Below are positions 46,754-57,276 of a stretch of DNA of 64,000 bases, piece after piece. Position 1 is the first letter of the stretch. Every line of letters begins with the position of its first letter. The position numbers were made by a program, and so were the translations under genes. The notes under the pieces are model-generated. The model was not told where the DNA came from. It saw only the letters and a program-made list of their open reading frames with translations, and ran no database searches. The DNA comes from Psychromonas antarctica (GTDB lineage Bacteria; Pseudomonadota; Gammaproteobacteria; Enterobacterales; Psychromonadaceae), in NCBI RefSeq assembly GCF_022267535.1, contig NZ_JAHNZV010000009.1, forward strand, positions 1 to 64,000, written 5' to 3'.

Positions 46754-48076
46754 TTAAGTTGTTTTTGTTGCGGTTACCTCATAGTGATCTGGATTTAATA
46801 ACAAATCCATTAAGTGTGCCCAGTCATCCACTAGCAATATTCTAATGGTTGACCTAAGGTTTTCCCATAAATGCGCTTTTGAGCCGAATGAAGTTCGGCA
46901 AGCTTGGTATACCCCATCAGTTAATTCAAAAATCTGATGAAAATAAAACGCTAACAACGTCAGTAAATACATATTGTAACTAAGGTTTTTATTACCGTGA
47001 CCATAGTTATGCTCTAAATGGTAACCTTGATTTTTAAGTGTGTTGAAGCATTCATTCTCAATTTTCCAGCGACAACGGCCTGCTTTAGTCATCTGCTCTA
47101 CATTGTTTACCGTTATTTCTATATCGGTGACCCAACTGTTGGTATAAGTTATTTTACCGTGTTCATTTTTTAACTGGTATTGGAACCAATTAACTTGAAT
47201 CGCTTTTTCACCACCGTGTAGGGGAACATTATTCTGCCAAGTATAAATATGCGTACGCCCTTTATCATCGATAGACTCGGTTGTGGGCAACGACTGATAG
47301 GCATTTAGCCATTCAGTCAGATAGGTGTGATCACCTGGCTTGGCGACAAATAAATAATGCATGTCTTCATCGATTGTGGTTTCTATCATTGGCTGATGTG
47401 ACATCAAACCATCACCACAGATCATAAACTTCTGTCGGGGATGCGCTTCGTGTAAGTTACGGATAAAGCGTTTTGCCGCATTACTTTCACAATCTTGTTT
47501 TTTAGTACCATCCGTATTTTTGATAGCTTCAGGCATAACAGGTAACACCTGCTTCTGATCTGGGTGCATGATCGCACCTTGCAGAACACCGTGACTATAG
47601 GTCGTCTCTCCTTTTTTATGTTTTTTGGTTAAACAACAATCACAATGGACGGTTTTAGAGCTGTGATATTGTGTCCCATCAATTGTACACATCAGCACGT
47701 TAGGTAAAATCGCGTATGCGTCTAGGTGTTTGTGTCGCCTTAGTCGCTCAAAATAATCCTTAAAAACACTTGTTAATTCCTCGCTAGGTACGTTATCAAG
47801 GACATCGCGTAATTGGCTGTCACTGGGAATATTGCTGACATCAAAAATAGTTTTCAGGTTATTGCTTTGATGTTTTTGCTCAAGTCGCTTTTGAAAATGA
47901 AGTAATGAAGGATCTTGAAAATACATACAAGCAAATGCACTCATCAGTACATCATGTTGACTAAAAACACATTTGTTTTGTTGGCGCTTATCTGTGACAG
48001 CAGAAAAACACTTAGATAATGACTTTCTGAGCGCATTAAAATTTAGATGTTTTTTCGCTTTTAGTTGTGAAGCCAT
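46754..48076 (-). CDS. DDE transposase of the insertion sequence
   Basis: 440-residue transposase with an RNase H-like DDE core. Likely catalytic residues are Asp133 (MCTIDGTQY), Asp222 (FMICGDGLM) and Glu340 (RCRWKIENECFNTLK); the last has the W-x-IE-x-x-FN-x-LK form seen in IS4-like and related families. An N-terminal helical region (about 1-110) should bind the inverted repeats, and a CDCC cluster (about 150) may bind metal. The ATG has GGTGG upstream. The reading frame is full length with no stop or shift, so it may still be active. Confidence 0.92.
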   Translation of the reverse strand: MASQLKAKKHLNFNALRKSLSKCFSAVTDKRQQNKCVFSQHDVLMSAFACMYFQDPSLLHFQKRLEQKHQSNNLKTIFDVSNIPSDSQLRDVLDNVPSEELTSVFKDYFERLRRHKHLDAYAILPNVLMCTIDGTQYHSSKTVHCDCCLTKKHKKGETTYSHGVLQGAIMHPDQKQVLPVMPEAIKNTDGTKKQDCESNAAKRFIRNLHEAHPRQKFMICGDGLMSHQPMIETTIDEDMHYLFVAKPGDHTYLTEWLNAYQSLPTTESIDDKGRTHIYTWQNNVPLHGGEKAIQVNWFQYQLKNEHGKITYTNSWVTDIEITVNNVEQMTKAGRCRWKIENECFNTLKNQGYHLEHNYGHGNKNLSYNMYLLTLLAFYFHQIFELTDGVYQACRTSFGSKAHLWENLRSTIRILLVDDWAHLMDLLLNPDHYEVTATKTT

Positions 48077-48254
48077 TTTTCCACCAAAATAATTAGTTTG
48101 TTATTATTTTGATCAGATCGTTGAATTAGCAAAAAGTTCAATTTTATTTTGTTTTTATTGAAAATAATTTAAATAAGGCACTAAATCGGTAAATTTAGTG
48201 CGAAAACTGTTTTTTGATATCTCTTGTAGCCCTTGTATAGCTTGAAAACTATTT

Positions 48255-48270
48255 TCACCAAGAATTGCTG
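48255..48270 (-). repeat. IS terminal inverted repeat, right
   Basis: TCACCAAGAATTGCTG, perfect inverse of 46592-46607. It lies on the transposase 5' side, about 180 bases upstream of its start codon. Confidence 0.93.
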
Positions 48271-48279
48271 AATATCAAC
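48271..48279 (+). repeat. 9-bp target-site duplication, right copy
   Basis: AATATCAAC immediately after the right IS end, identical to 46583-46591. Confidence 0.95.
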
Positions 48280-49010
48280 GCGGGGACTGGAAATATCTAC
48301 TGAGTATGTCATTGGCAGAGCCTTGTCTTTATTTTTTATTCGAAAGTTATGCATTAAAAAATACGTCGGCCTCTCAGGCGGGGGTATTAGTTTCCTGTTT
48401 ACCGCTTATAGTGGCTGTTTTAGCGTTTTATATGCTCAAAGAGAAACTCTCTAAGGCGATTGTTATCGGTTTTACCCTGTGTATTGCGGGCAGTATTTTC
48501 TTAACCTTAGTGTCACCCTCCTCAGCAGCAGCGCCAAATCCGTTGTTAGGAAATTTATTGGAGTTTTTAGCGATGATCTGCGCCGCTTATTACTCTGTCA
48601 GTTTAAAATATTTATCAACCCGTTACAGTCCCTTATCGCTTATTGCCCTGCAAGGAATAAGTGGTACACTATTTTTCGCACCCTTTTTATTTTTTGTCAC
48701 CCTACCGGAAGTACATAACAGTAACGCACTTTTGAGTATTCTTTATTTGGGCACGTTTGTGACGTTAGGGGGGTATGGTTTATATAATTACGCCTTGAGC
48801 AAAGTATCGATATTAACAGCTGCGGCGTACTCAAATCTAATCCCCATTTTTTCGTTAATATTATCCGCTATAATTTTAGGAGAAAAACTCAATGGGCAGC
48901 AATGGTTGAGTATTGGTGTTGTGTTTACCGGCATTATAATAAGCCAAAGGCATAAGTCTGATTCATTCGATGACTCACAAGTTATTAAAGAGGTAGAACA
49001 AAGCGTTTAA

Positions 49011-49327
49011 TCCGTGGACCGCGTTTTATCTTATACTGTGAATAAAGGGCTCGCTGTTCATTACTGATGAAAAGCACAAATAATAGTAGTGGCAGTCGCC
49101 CATCCCTCCTTCCTGACGTTCAATATTAAAGTATGTTCAACTTAAAATAACGATCCTATTCGAACCGATAAAAGTGTTTTTTTTTGGACAATAAATTAAA
49201 AACAAACAGTGAATGTGTACGATTTACAAGCAACTGAACCACTAAATATTTGCTGATTTGCTGAATTGTGTATTTCCAGTTTATTTCGGTATACACTATG
49301 CGATTTATTTTTCGGAGATGCCTTAAT
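49011..49327. other. Intergenic region before queA, with candidate promoter
   Basis: No gene in 317 bp. A candidate promoter for the queA-tgt-yajC-secDF unit is TTGTGT (49266-49271), an 18-base spacer, and TATACA (49290-49295). The ribosome site CGGAGA is near 49313-49318. The rest is AT-rich with no strong hairpin. Confidence 0.4.
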
Positions 49328-50368
49328 ATGAAAGTTTCTGACTTCTCGTTCCAATTACCGGAAGAGTTGATTGCGCGCTACCCAATGCCTGACCGATCAT
49401 CAAGTCGCTTGCTTTCACTGGACGGTCAAACTGGCAAATTAAATCATCTGCATTTTACCGATATAGTAGCGCTTATTAATAAAGATGATCTGCTGATTTT
49501 TAATGATACACGTGTTATTCCTGCGCGGTTATTTGGTGAAAAAGAAACGGGCGGAAAAATTGAAGTATTAGTGGAACGAGTATTAGATGAAAAGCGCTTT
49601 CTGGCACATGTTAGAAGTTCTAAATCCCCAAAACCAGGTTGCAAATTATGCTTAGAGCAGTGTGTTGATGCGCTAATGGTTAAACGTCATGGGCCCTTAT
49701 TTGAAATTCTGATTGAAAATGAGAAAAGTGTCTTGGAAATATTAGAAAATATTGGCCATATGCCATTGCCTCCTTATATAGACAGGCCTGACGAAGATGC
49801 CGATAAAGAGCGTTATCAAACGGTTTATAATAAAAATCCAGGTGCCGTTGCCGCGCCCACTGCCGGACTGCATTTTGATCAACTTATATTAGATCAACTT
49901 CAGGCAAAAGGTGTTGATTTTGCCTTTGTTACTTTGCATGTCGGTGCCGGCACATTTCAACCGGTTAAAGTTGATAATATACTCGATCATCAAATGCACA
50001 GTGAATCAGCCGAAGTTTCGCAACAAGTGGTCGATAAAATCATTGCAACCAAAAACAGAGGGGGACGTGTTATTGCCGTGGGCACAACGTCTGTCCGCTC
50101 GATTGAAAGTGCGGCGCAAGCATCACTTGGGCAAGGAAAACCGCTACTTCCATATTTGGGAGAAACGACTATTTTTATTTATCCTGGTTATGAATTTCAA
50201 TTAGTTGACGCAATGGTTACTAACTTTCATCTCTCAGAATCAACCTTGTTAATGCTCGTGAGTGCATTTTCAGGTAAAGAAAACATCGATAACGCCTATC
50301 AAGCCGCGATAAATGACAAGTATCGTTTTTTTAGTTACGGCGATGCGATGTTTCTAACTAAAAAATAA
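49328..50368 (+). CDS. queA: S-adenosylmethionine:tRNA ribosyltransferase-isomerase QueA
   Basis: Builds epoxyqueuosine on tRNA from the ribosyl part of SAM. From the ATG at 49328 ([19 protein letters not shown]), 9 bases after GGAGA, the protein has 346 residues (E. coli 356). Conserved segments: [55 protein letters not shown] and [19 protein letters not shown] longer frame reaching back to 49268 has no family support. First gene of the queA-tgt-yajC-secD-secF order conserved in gammaproteobacteria. Confidence 0.97.
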   Translation: MKVSDFSFQLPEELIARYPMPDRSSSRLLSLDGQTGKLNHLHFTDIVALINKDDLLIFNDTRVIPARLFGEKETGGKIEVLVERVLDEKRFLAHVRSSKSPKPGCKLCLEQCVDALMVKRHGPLFEILIENEKSVLEILENIGHMPLPPYIDRPDEDADKERYQTVYNKNPGAVAAPTAGLHFDQLILDQLQAKGVDFAFVTLHVGAGTFQPVKVDNILDHQMHSESAEVSQQVVDKIIATKNRGGRVIAVGTTSVRSIESAAQASLGQGKPLLPYLGETTIFIYPGYEFQLVDAMVTNFHLSESTLLMLVSAFSGKENIDNAYQAAINDKYRFFSYGDAMFLTKK

Positions 50369-50379
50369 GCACAACATAA

Positions 50380-51546
<1,167 letters not shown>

Positions 51547-51622
51547 CCGATTTACAATGATATTCATTTAAAAAAATGATTTATAACAATCACATTAACT
51601 TAAAATTAAGAAGGGATATAAA

Positions 51623-51958
51623 ATGAGTTTATTCATTTCACAAGCAAATGCCGCAGCTGAGGGCGCACCAGGACAAGGTGGTTTTTCAATGGTTTTTATG
51701 CTGATTATTTTTGCTGGGATTTTCTATTTTATGATTTATCGCCCACAAGCTAAACGCACTAAAGAGCATAAAAATCTGATGGAAAATATCAGCAAGGGAG
51801 ATGAAATTTTAACACAAGGTGGTTTGGTTGGCCGTGTGGTTAAAATCAGTGCTGAAAACGATTATGTTCAAGTTGAGCTAAATGAAAATAATACCATTGT
51901 TATTAAAAAGAATTTTATCAGTGCAGTCTTACCTAAAGGCACACTTAAATCAATTTAA
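51623..51958 (+). CDS. yajC: Sec translocon accessory subunit YajC
   Basis: Small inner-membrane protein associated with SecDF. 111 residues with one membrane helix (about 22-43, FSMVFMLIIFAGIFYFMIYRP) and the conserved RPQAKRTKEHKNLMENISKGDEILTQGG-like cytoplasmic segment. Preceded by AGAAGGGA. It lies between tgt and secD, followed by a hairpin. Confidence 0.97.
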   Translation: MSLFISQANAAAEGAPGQGGFSMVFMLIIFAGIFYFMIYRPQAKRTKEHKNLMENISKGDEILTQGGLVGRVVKISAENDYVQVELNENNTIVIKKNFISAVLPKGTLKSI

Positions 51959-51986
51959 TGAAATTTAAGTCACTCTAAGAAAATGG

Positions 51987-52012
51987 CGAAGCGATCTGAT
52001 CGCTTCGTCTTT
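51987..52012 (+). terminator. Hairpin attenuator between yajC and secD
   Basis: CGAAGCGAT (51987-51995) pairs with ATCGCTTCG (51999-52007), 9 perfect base pairs with a 3-nt loop, followed by TCTTTCATTTT. It resembles a weak intrinsic terminator that would lower secDF expression relative to yajC, or it may be an mRNA processing or stability hairpin. Confidence 0.5.
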
Positions 52013-52047
52013 CATTTTCCTTTAGCGTCTAATTAAAGGACAGTATC

Positions 52048-53910
52048 GTGTTAAATAAATACCCTATGTGGAAGTATCTGCTGCTTAGTTTTATTGTACT
52101 GCTAAGTCTACTTTACGCAGCGCCGAATCTTTACGGTGAAGATCCAGCCCTTCAAGTTTCCGCAACTCGTGGAGCAAAAATAGAACTTGCTACTTTAGAT
52201 AAAGTACAAGCGTTCCTAAAGCAAGCCAATATCAGTCCTAAAAGCGCAAGCTTTGAAAATGGGCAGATCTTAATTCGTTTAAAGTCGAGTGAAGATCAAC
52301 TTGTTGCGCGTGAAACACTTAGCGATAAGTTAGGTGATGGCTTTATAACCGCATTAAATTTGGCGCCTTCGACGCCGGCTTGGTTAGAAGCTATTGGTGG
52401 CGCACCTTTAAAGTTAGGTCTTGATCTGCGCGGCGGCGTTCACTTCCTGATGGAAGTTGATATGGAAGAGGCGGTCAGCAAAGCGCAAGAGCAGCTGGTG
52501 CAAGATCTCCGCGCCGAGCTGCGAGAACAAAAAATTCGCTTCCGTGGAATCCGTAAAGCGAAGAGCGAAACAGGTGTTATTGTACGCTTTGCAGATGAAG
52601 CGACATTAAGCAAAGCGGTTGATTATCTTAAGCCCATTAATCCTGGTTATCAGTTTACAGATACACAAGAAAATAGTGAATTTGTATTGTTGATCGCAAT
52701 GACCGAGCAAAAATTAAAAGCAACTAAAGACTATGCTTTACAACAAAACTTAACTATTTTGCGTAATCGAGTTAATGAATTAGGGGTTGCGGAGCCATTA
52801 GTGCAACGTCAAGGTACAGATCGTATCGTGGTTGAATTGCCTGGTATTCAAGATACAGCAAGAGCAAAAGAGATATTAGGTGCGACGGCAACGCTCGAAT
52901 TTCACCCTGGTGATGATGTGACTGATATCAACGATGCATTAGCAGGTCGACTCCCTTCATCTTCAATTATTTATAAAGATCGTAATGGCCGTCCTGTTGT
53001 TGTTAAGAAAAAGATAATTTTAACGGGAAATCATATTGTTGATGCACAATCGAGTGCTGATGAGTATGGGCGTCCACAGGTCAGTATTTCGCTTGACTCC
53101 CAAGGTGGCACGATGATGTCTCGTTTTACCAAACATAATATTGGTAAGCCGATGGCGACGCTATTCATTGAATATTTACCTACGGGCAAGAAAAAAGCCA
53201 ACGGTAAATCTGAAATTGAAAAACGCGAAGAGATTGCTAATGTGGCAACCATTCAAGCGCAACTTGGCCGTAGTTTTCGTATTACAGGTCTAGATAATGC
53301 CAATGAAGCACATAATTTAGCACTCTTATTACGCGCTGGTGCGTTGATTGCTCCGATCCAAATAGTTGAAGAGCGTACTATCGGGCCAAGTTTAGGTCAG
53401 CAGAATATTAACAATGGTATTAAAGCAATGGCTTACGGCCTGCTCGCTGTTGTGTTATTTATGTTTGTTTATTACCGCAAATTTGGTGTCGTCGCTAATG
53501 CTGCCCTGTTATTTAATATTGTGATGATTGTTGGTGTTATGTCGATGATCCCAGGGGCTACTTTAACTCTACCGGGTATTGCAGGTATAGTCTTAACGGT
53601 TGGTATGGCTGTTGATGCCAATGTCCTAATATTTGAGCGTATTCGCGAAGAGCTAAGGGCGGGAAAATCGATCCAAAGATCCATTCATGAGGGCTATGAT
53701 AATGCATTCTCAACAATTGCTGATGCAAATATTACAACCTTAATCACGGCAATTATTCTGTTCGCTGTTGGTACAGGATCCATCAAGGGTTTTGCAGTGA
53801 CACTTGCGATTGGTATTGCAACATCAATGTTTACTTCAATTTTCGGAACGCGTGCTATTGTTAACGCAATCTGGGGTGGCCGTAATAACATTAAAAAACT
53901 ATCAATCTAG
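52048..53910 (+). CDS. secD: Protein translocase subunit SecD
   Basis: RND-type membrane subunit that uses proton motive force to help pull secreted proteins across the membrane. 620 residues (E. coli 615): one N-terminal membrane helix, a large periplasmic P1 domain with [15 protein letters not shown] (about 124-138), and five C-terminal membrane helices with [19 protein letters not shown]. The GTG start is supported by AAAGGA 7 bases upstream and by homologues beginning LNKYP. Followed by secF after 14 bases. Confidence 0.97.
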   Translation: MLNKYPMWKYLLLSFIVLLSLLYAAPNLYGEDPALQVSATRGAKIELATLDKVQAFLKQANISPKSASFENGQILIRLKSSEDQLVARETLSDKLGDGFITALNLAPSTPAWLEAIGGAPLKLGLDLRGGVHFLMEVDMEEAVSKAQEQLVQDLRAELREQKIRFRGIRKAKSETGVIVRFADEATLSKAVDYLKPINPGYQFTDTQENSEFVLLIAMTEQKLKATKDYALQQNLTILRNRVNELGVAEPLVQRQGTDRIVVELPGIQDTARAKEILGATATLEFHPGDDVTDINDALAGRLPSSSIIYKDRNGRPVVVKKKIILTGNHIVDAQSSADEYGRPQVSISLDSQGGTMMSRFTKHNIGKPMATLFIEYLPTGKKKANGKSEIEKREEIANVATIQAQLGRSFRITGLDNANEAHNLALLLRAGALIAPIQIVEERTIGPSLGQQNINNGIKAMAYGLLAVVLFMFVYYRKFGVVANAALLFNIVMIVGVMSMIPGATLTLPGIAGIVLTVGMAVDANVLIFERIREELRAGKSIQRSIHEGYDNAFSTIADANITTLITAIILFAVGTGSIKGFAVTLAIGIATSMFTSIFGTRAIVNAIWGGRNNIKKLSI

Positions 53911-53924
53911 GGCTAGGATAAATT

Positions 53925-54872
53925 ATGTTTGAGTTAATTAAAGCGAAAAAAACAATTCCCTTTATGCAATATTCAAAACCTGCAATGTGGCTTTCGGTAT
54001 TGTTAATCGTAGCCTCATTAGTAACGTTGAGTATCAACTGGTTAAACTGGGGACTTGACTTTACTGGGGGGACGTTAATTGAAGTCGGTTTTGAACAGCC
54101 TGCCAATTTGAGTGAGGTACGGTCAACACTTGCAGATGCTAATTTTCCTGATGCAGTTGTTCAACACTTTGGCACTAGTCATGAAGTCATGGTGCGTCTT
54201 TCTCCTCGCGAAGGAATAAAAGGGGAAGTCATTGGTAATCAGGTTTTAAACGCATTACAAAATGGCTCGTTCGGCTCTGTCGATATGCGTCGTATCGAGT
54301 TTGTGGGTCCTAATGTGGGTGATGAATTAGCAGAAGATGGCGGTTTAGCTATTATTCTTGCCTTAATATGTATCCTACTTTATGTAAGCGCACGGTTCGA
54401 GTGGCGCTTAGCGATGGGATCTGTATTAGCGCTAGCACACGATATCATATTAACATTAGGTGTCTTTTCATTATTTAAAATCGAATTTGATTTAACAGTT
54501 TTAGCTGCATTATTAGCGGTTATTGGTTATTCACTTAATGATACTATTGTTGTGTTTGACCGCATTCGTGAAAATTTTCGTTTATTAGCGACTGCAAATC
54601 CCAGCGATATAGTTGATCAATCATTAACACAAACCTTAAGTAGAACATTGATAACATCGGGTACGACTATTTTTGTACTGTTATCGTTGTATATTGTTGG
54701 TGGTGCATTAATACACGGTTTTGCTACTGCGTTATTAATTGGTGTGGTTGTTGGGACTTACTCGTCTATTTATGTGGCCAGTGCACTGGCGATTAAATTA
54801 GGTGTATCACGCGAGCATATGATCCCTGTGGTTGTTGAAAAAGAAGGTGCAGATCAAGACGCTCTACTTTAG
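53925..54872 (+). CDS. secF: Protein translocase subunit SecF
   Basis: Partner of SecD in the SecDF-YajC complex. 315 residues (E. coli 323) with six membrane helices, the periplasmic motif WGLDFTGGTLIEVGF and the family motif IGYSLNDTIVVFDRIREN. Last gene of the operon; a strong terminator follows within 15 bases. Confidence 0.97.
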   Translation: MFELIKAKKTIPFMQYSKPAMWLSVLLIVASLVTLSINWLNWGLDFTGGTLIEVGFEQPANLSEVRSTLADANFPDAVVQHFGTSHEVMVRLSPREGIKGEVIGNQVLNALQNGSFGSVDMRRIEFVGPNVGDELAEDGGLAIILALICILLYVSARFEWRLAMGSVLALAHDIILTLGVFSLFKIEFDLTVLAALLAVIGYSLNDTIVVFDRIRENFRLLATANPSDIVDQSLTQTLSRTLITSGTTIFVLLSLYIVGGALIHGFATALLIGVVVGTYSSIYVASALAIKLGVSREHMIPVVVEKEGADQDALL

Positions 54873-54885
54873 CCATCTCTTACCC

Positions 54886-54915
54886 AAAAAAACACTGCTT
54901 GCAGTGTTTTTTTGT
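54886..54915 (+). terminator. Intrinsic terminator after secF
   Basis: AAAAAAACACTGC pairs with GCAGTGTTTTTTT around a tight loop (about 12 effective base pairs), ending in a T-run. It closes the queA-tgt-yajC-secDF operon. Confidence 0.92.
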
Positions 54916-54991
54916 TGGTAAAATTAGATGAACCTTTACTTTAGTATTATTATAGTTCACTCTTAAATCTCTTATCTACAAGGGTTTATTC

Positions 54992-55912
54992 ATGAGATTC
55001 TATCTACCTATCGTGCTTTATCTGCCTGTTTTTCTGTTATTAACCGCCTGCCAGAGCACGCCAAAAGATGGCGAGGTTGTCGCTGTAACTAATAATGTTA
55101 TGGCCATATTCCCAATTGCAACGGCGGTACAAATTAATTATCAAGATGAAGTTAAACTGTTGCGTATTAATCAGCTACTTGCGGAGCAAAAAGAGCTTGA
55201 TGCAGAACAGCGAGCACAGTTATTCTATGAGCGAGGCACGCTTTATGATCGTATGGGACTAAATGCACATAGCCGTTATGATTTTACTCAGGCAATCAAT
55301 GTAGATCCTTCCTTTGCTCCCGCTTATAATTCGCTAGGACTTTATCTTTTATTAGCGCAATCCTATGACGAAGCTTTTGAGGCTTTTGATTCTGCATTAG
55401 AATTATCTGAATCAATGCAATACAGTTATTTACATCGTGCGGCAGGGTTGTATCAGGTGCAACGTTATAGCTTAGCAAGCGATGATATTGAAACTTTTTA
55501 TGCGCTTGATATAAATGACCCTTATCGGATTCTGTGGCGTTATATCATCAATAGTCAAATTAACATGGACGACGCATTAAAGAAATTGCAAACAGTCGAG
55601 CAATTAGGGAATGACCATCGTTTTGCTTGGTCTTTAATTGACGTCATTGCAGGAAGAAAATCTGAAAAAGTTTTTTTTGAAACAATTTCTGCTGGCGTTC
55701 AGAGCAATAAGGAATTAGCACAACGTTTATGTGAATCTTATTTTTATCTTGCTCATTGGCATAAATTGTCTGGTCATCTAAATAAGGCTATTTATTATTT
55801 TAGATTAAGTACGACAACTAATATACATGATTTTATTGAATACAAATATTCACTTATTGAGCTGTCTTCGATCCAGTCGAAGTTGGAAGTGGAACGAGAT
55901 AAATCTATTTAA
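54992..55912 (+). CDS. nlpI: TPR lipoprotein NlpI
   Basis: Outer-membrane lipoprotein adaptor; in E. coli it binds the protease Prc and cell-wall hydrolases to control their turnover. 306 residues with a lipoprotein signal peptide and lipobox (LLTAC, Cys near residue 20). Several TPR repeats follow, with strong alignment to E. coli NlpI: ERAQLFYERG-LYD, YNSLGLYL, YDEAFEAFDSALEL, and FYLAHWHKLSGHLNKAIYYFRL near the C terminus. In E. coli nlpI follows pnp, but here it is separate, behind secDF. ATG start with AAGGG upstream. Confidence 0.9.
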   Translation: MRFYLPIVLYLPVFLLLTACQSTPKDGEVVAVTNNVMAIFPIATAVQINYQDEVKLLRINQLLAEQKELDAEQRAQLFYERGTLYDRMGLNAHSRYDFTQAINVDPSFAPAYNSLGLYLLLAQSYDEAFEAFDSALELSESMQYSYLHRAAGLYQVQRYSLASDDIETFYALDINDPYRILWRYIINSQINMDDALKKLQTVEQLGNDHRFAWSLIDVIAGRKSEKVFFETISAGVQSNKELAQRLCESYFYLAHWHKLSGHLNKAIYYFRLSTTTNIHDFIEYKYSLIELSSIQSKLEVERDKSI

Positions 55913-55950
55913 TCTTCTGCTCGGGATAAGCAAACCCATATGGTGCTGCT

Positions 55951-56064
55951 AATGTCGTCTATTTGTGCGTTAACTCATCACCAACAGCATGCTATTGTTA
56001 GGCTGAGTTACTTTAAACTATACAAGAGCATCAGGAGAATATCAGTTTTTAACTTTATGATTCT
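55951..56064. repeat. Dispersed repeat, copy B (hairpin-forming)
   Basis: About 115 bp related to copy A at 19054-19176, in the same orientation. GTTAACTCA (55969-55977) and TGAGTTAC (56004-56011) form the outer arms, with a central AACAGC-AT-GCTATT. The distal TTTTTAACTTT (56046-56056) is also shared. It follows nlpI, as copy A follows another gene end. Divergence between copies argues for an old, possibly REP-like, family. Confidence 0.6.
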
Positions 56065-56114
56065 AAAGAGAGCTTGGCTTTCACTGTCTCCAGTAGAGGT
56101 TATTTAAAGCGGCG

Positions 56115-56144
56115 ATAAAAAGGTAACTATGGTTACCTTTTTAT
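56115..56144. terminator. Bidirectional terminator between nlpI and trxB
   Basis: ATAAAAAGGTAAC (56115-56127) pairs with GTTACCTTTTTAT (56132-56144), 13 perfect base pairs with a 4-nt loop. A-rich on one side and T-rich on the other, it should end trxB on the minus strand and readthrough from nlpI on the plus strand. Confidence 0.85.
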
Positions 56145-56154
56145 CTTACTGCTT

Positions 56155-57135
<981 letters not shown>

Positions 57136-57213
57136 TTACTTTGATGCAAAGAGTTAGTAATGCAGGAAGATATTAGGAAGTATAGTAAACCGACAAATAA
57201 AAAATAGCAGTAT

Positions 57214-57246
57214 AAAAAAACGGATATTTCAATGAAATATCCGTTT
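57214..57246 (-). terminator. Intrinsic terminator of rne
   Basis: On the minus strand AAACGGATATTTC pairs with GAAATATCCGTTT (13 bp, 3-nt loop) and runs into a seven-base T stretch. It lies 31 bases after the rne stop. Confidence 0.92.
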
Positions 57247-57276
57247 AGTTTGATAGGTGAAACCTATTGTTATATT

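Larger units (their letters stand above)
46592..48270 (-). mobile_element. Complete IS4-superfamily insertion sequence, 1679 bp
   Basis: Bounded by 16-bp perfect terminal inverted repeats (CAGCAATTCTTGGTGA at 46592-46607 and its complement at 48255-48270) and flanked by a perfect 9-bp direct repeat. It carries one full-length DDE transposase gene on the minus strand, with about 160 and 190 bp of non-coding sequence at the ends. The 9-bp duplication and single DDE protein fit the IS4 superfamily; I cannot name the element. It appears intact and potentially active. Confidence 0.92.
46417..49010 (+). pseudogene. EamA/DMT-family transporter gene interrupted by an insertion sequence
   Basis: The first 175 bases (46417-46591) encode the N terminus of a drug/metabolite transporter (MPVSFCLIFATFLWGSSFIALKYAI). 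The rest (48280-49010) encodes the remaining helices (SLAEPCLYFLFESYALKNTSASQAG onward, second EamA half from about 48560). Between them lies a 1679-bp IS plus one copy of the 9-bp target duplication. Removing both joins the halves in frame to give 301 residues, the normal size for this family, with no other lesion seen. An ATG at 48306 could still translate a 234-residue C-terminal piece, but it lacks the first two helices, so transport is probably lost. Confidence 0.9.

Noticed and set aside
48306-49010. Reading this frame as a complete small EamA-family transporter.
   Set aside because: It is the C-terminal part of a gene cut by the IS; the in-frame upstream codons continue to the target duplication and match the fragment at 46417-46591.
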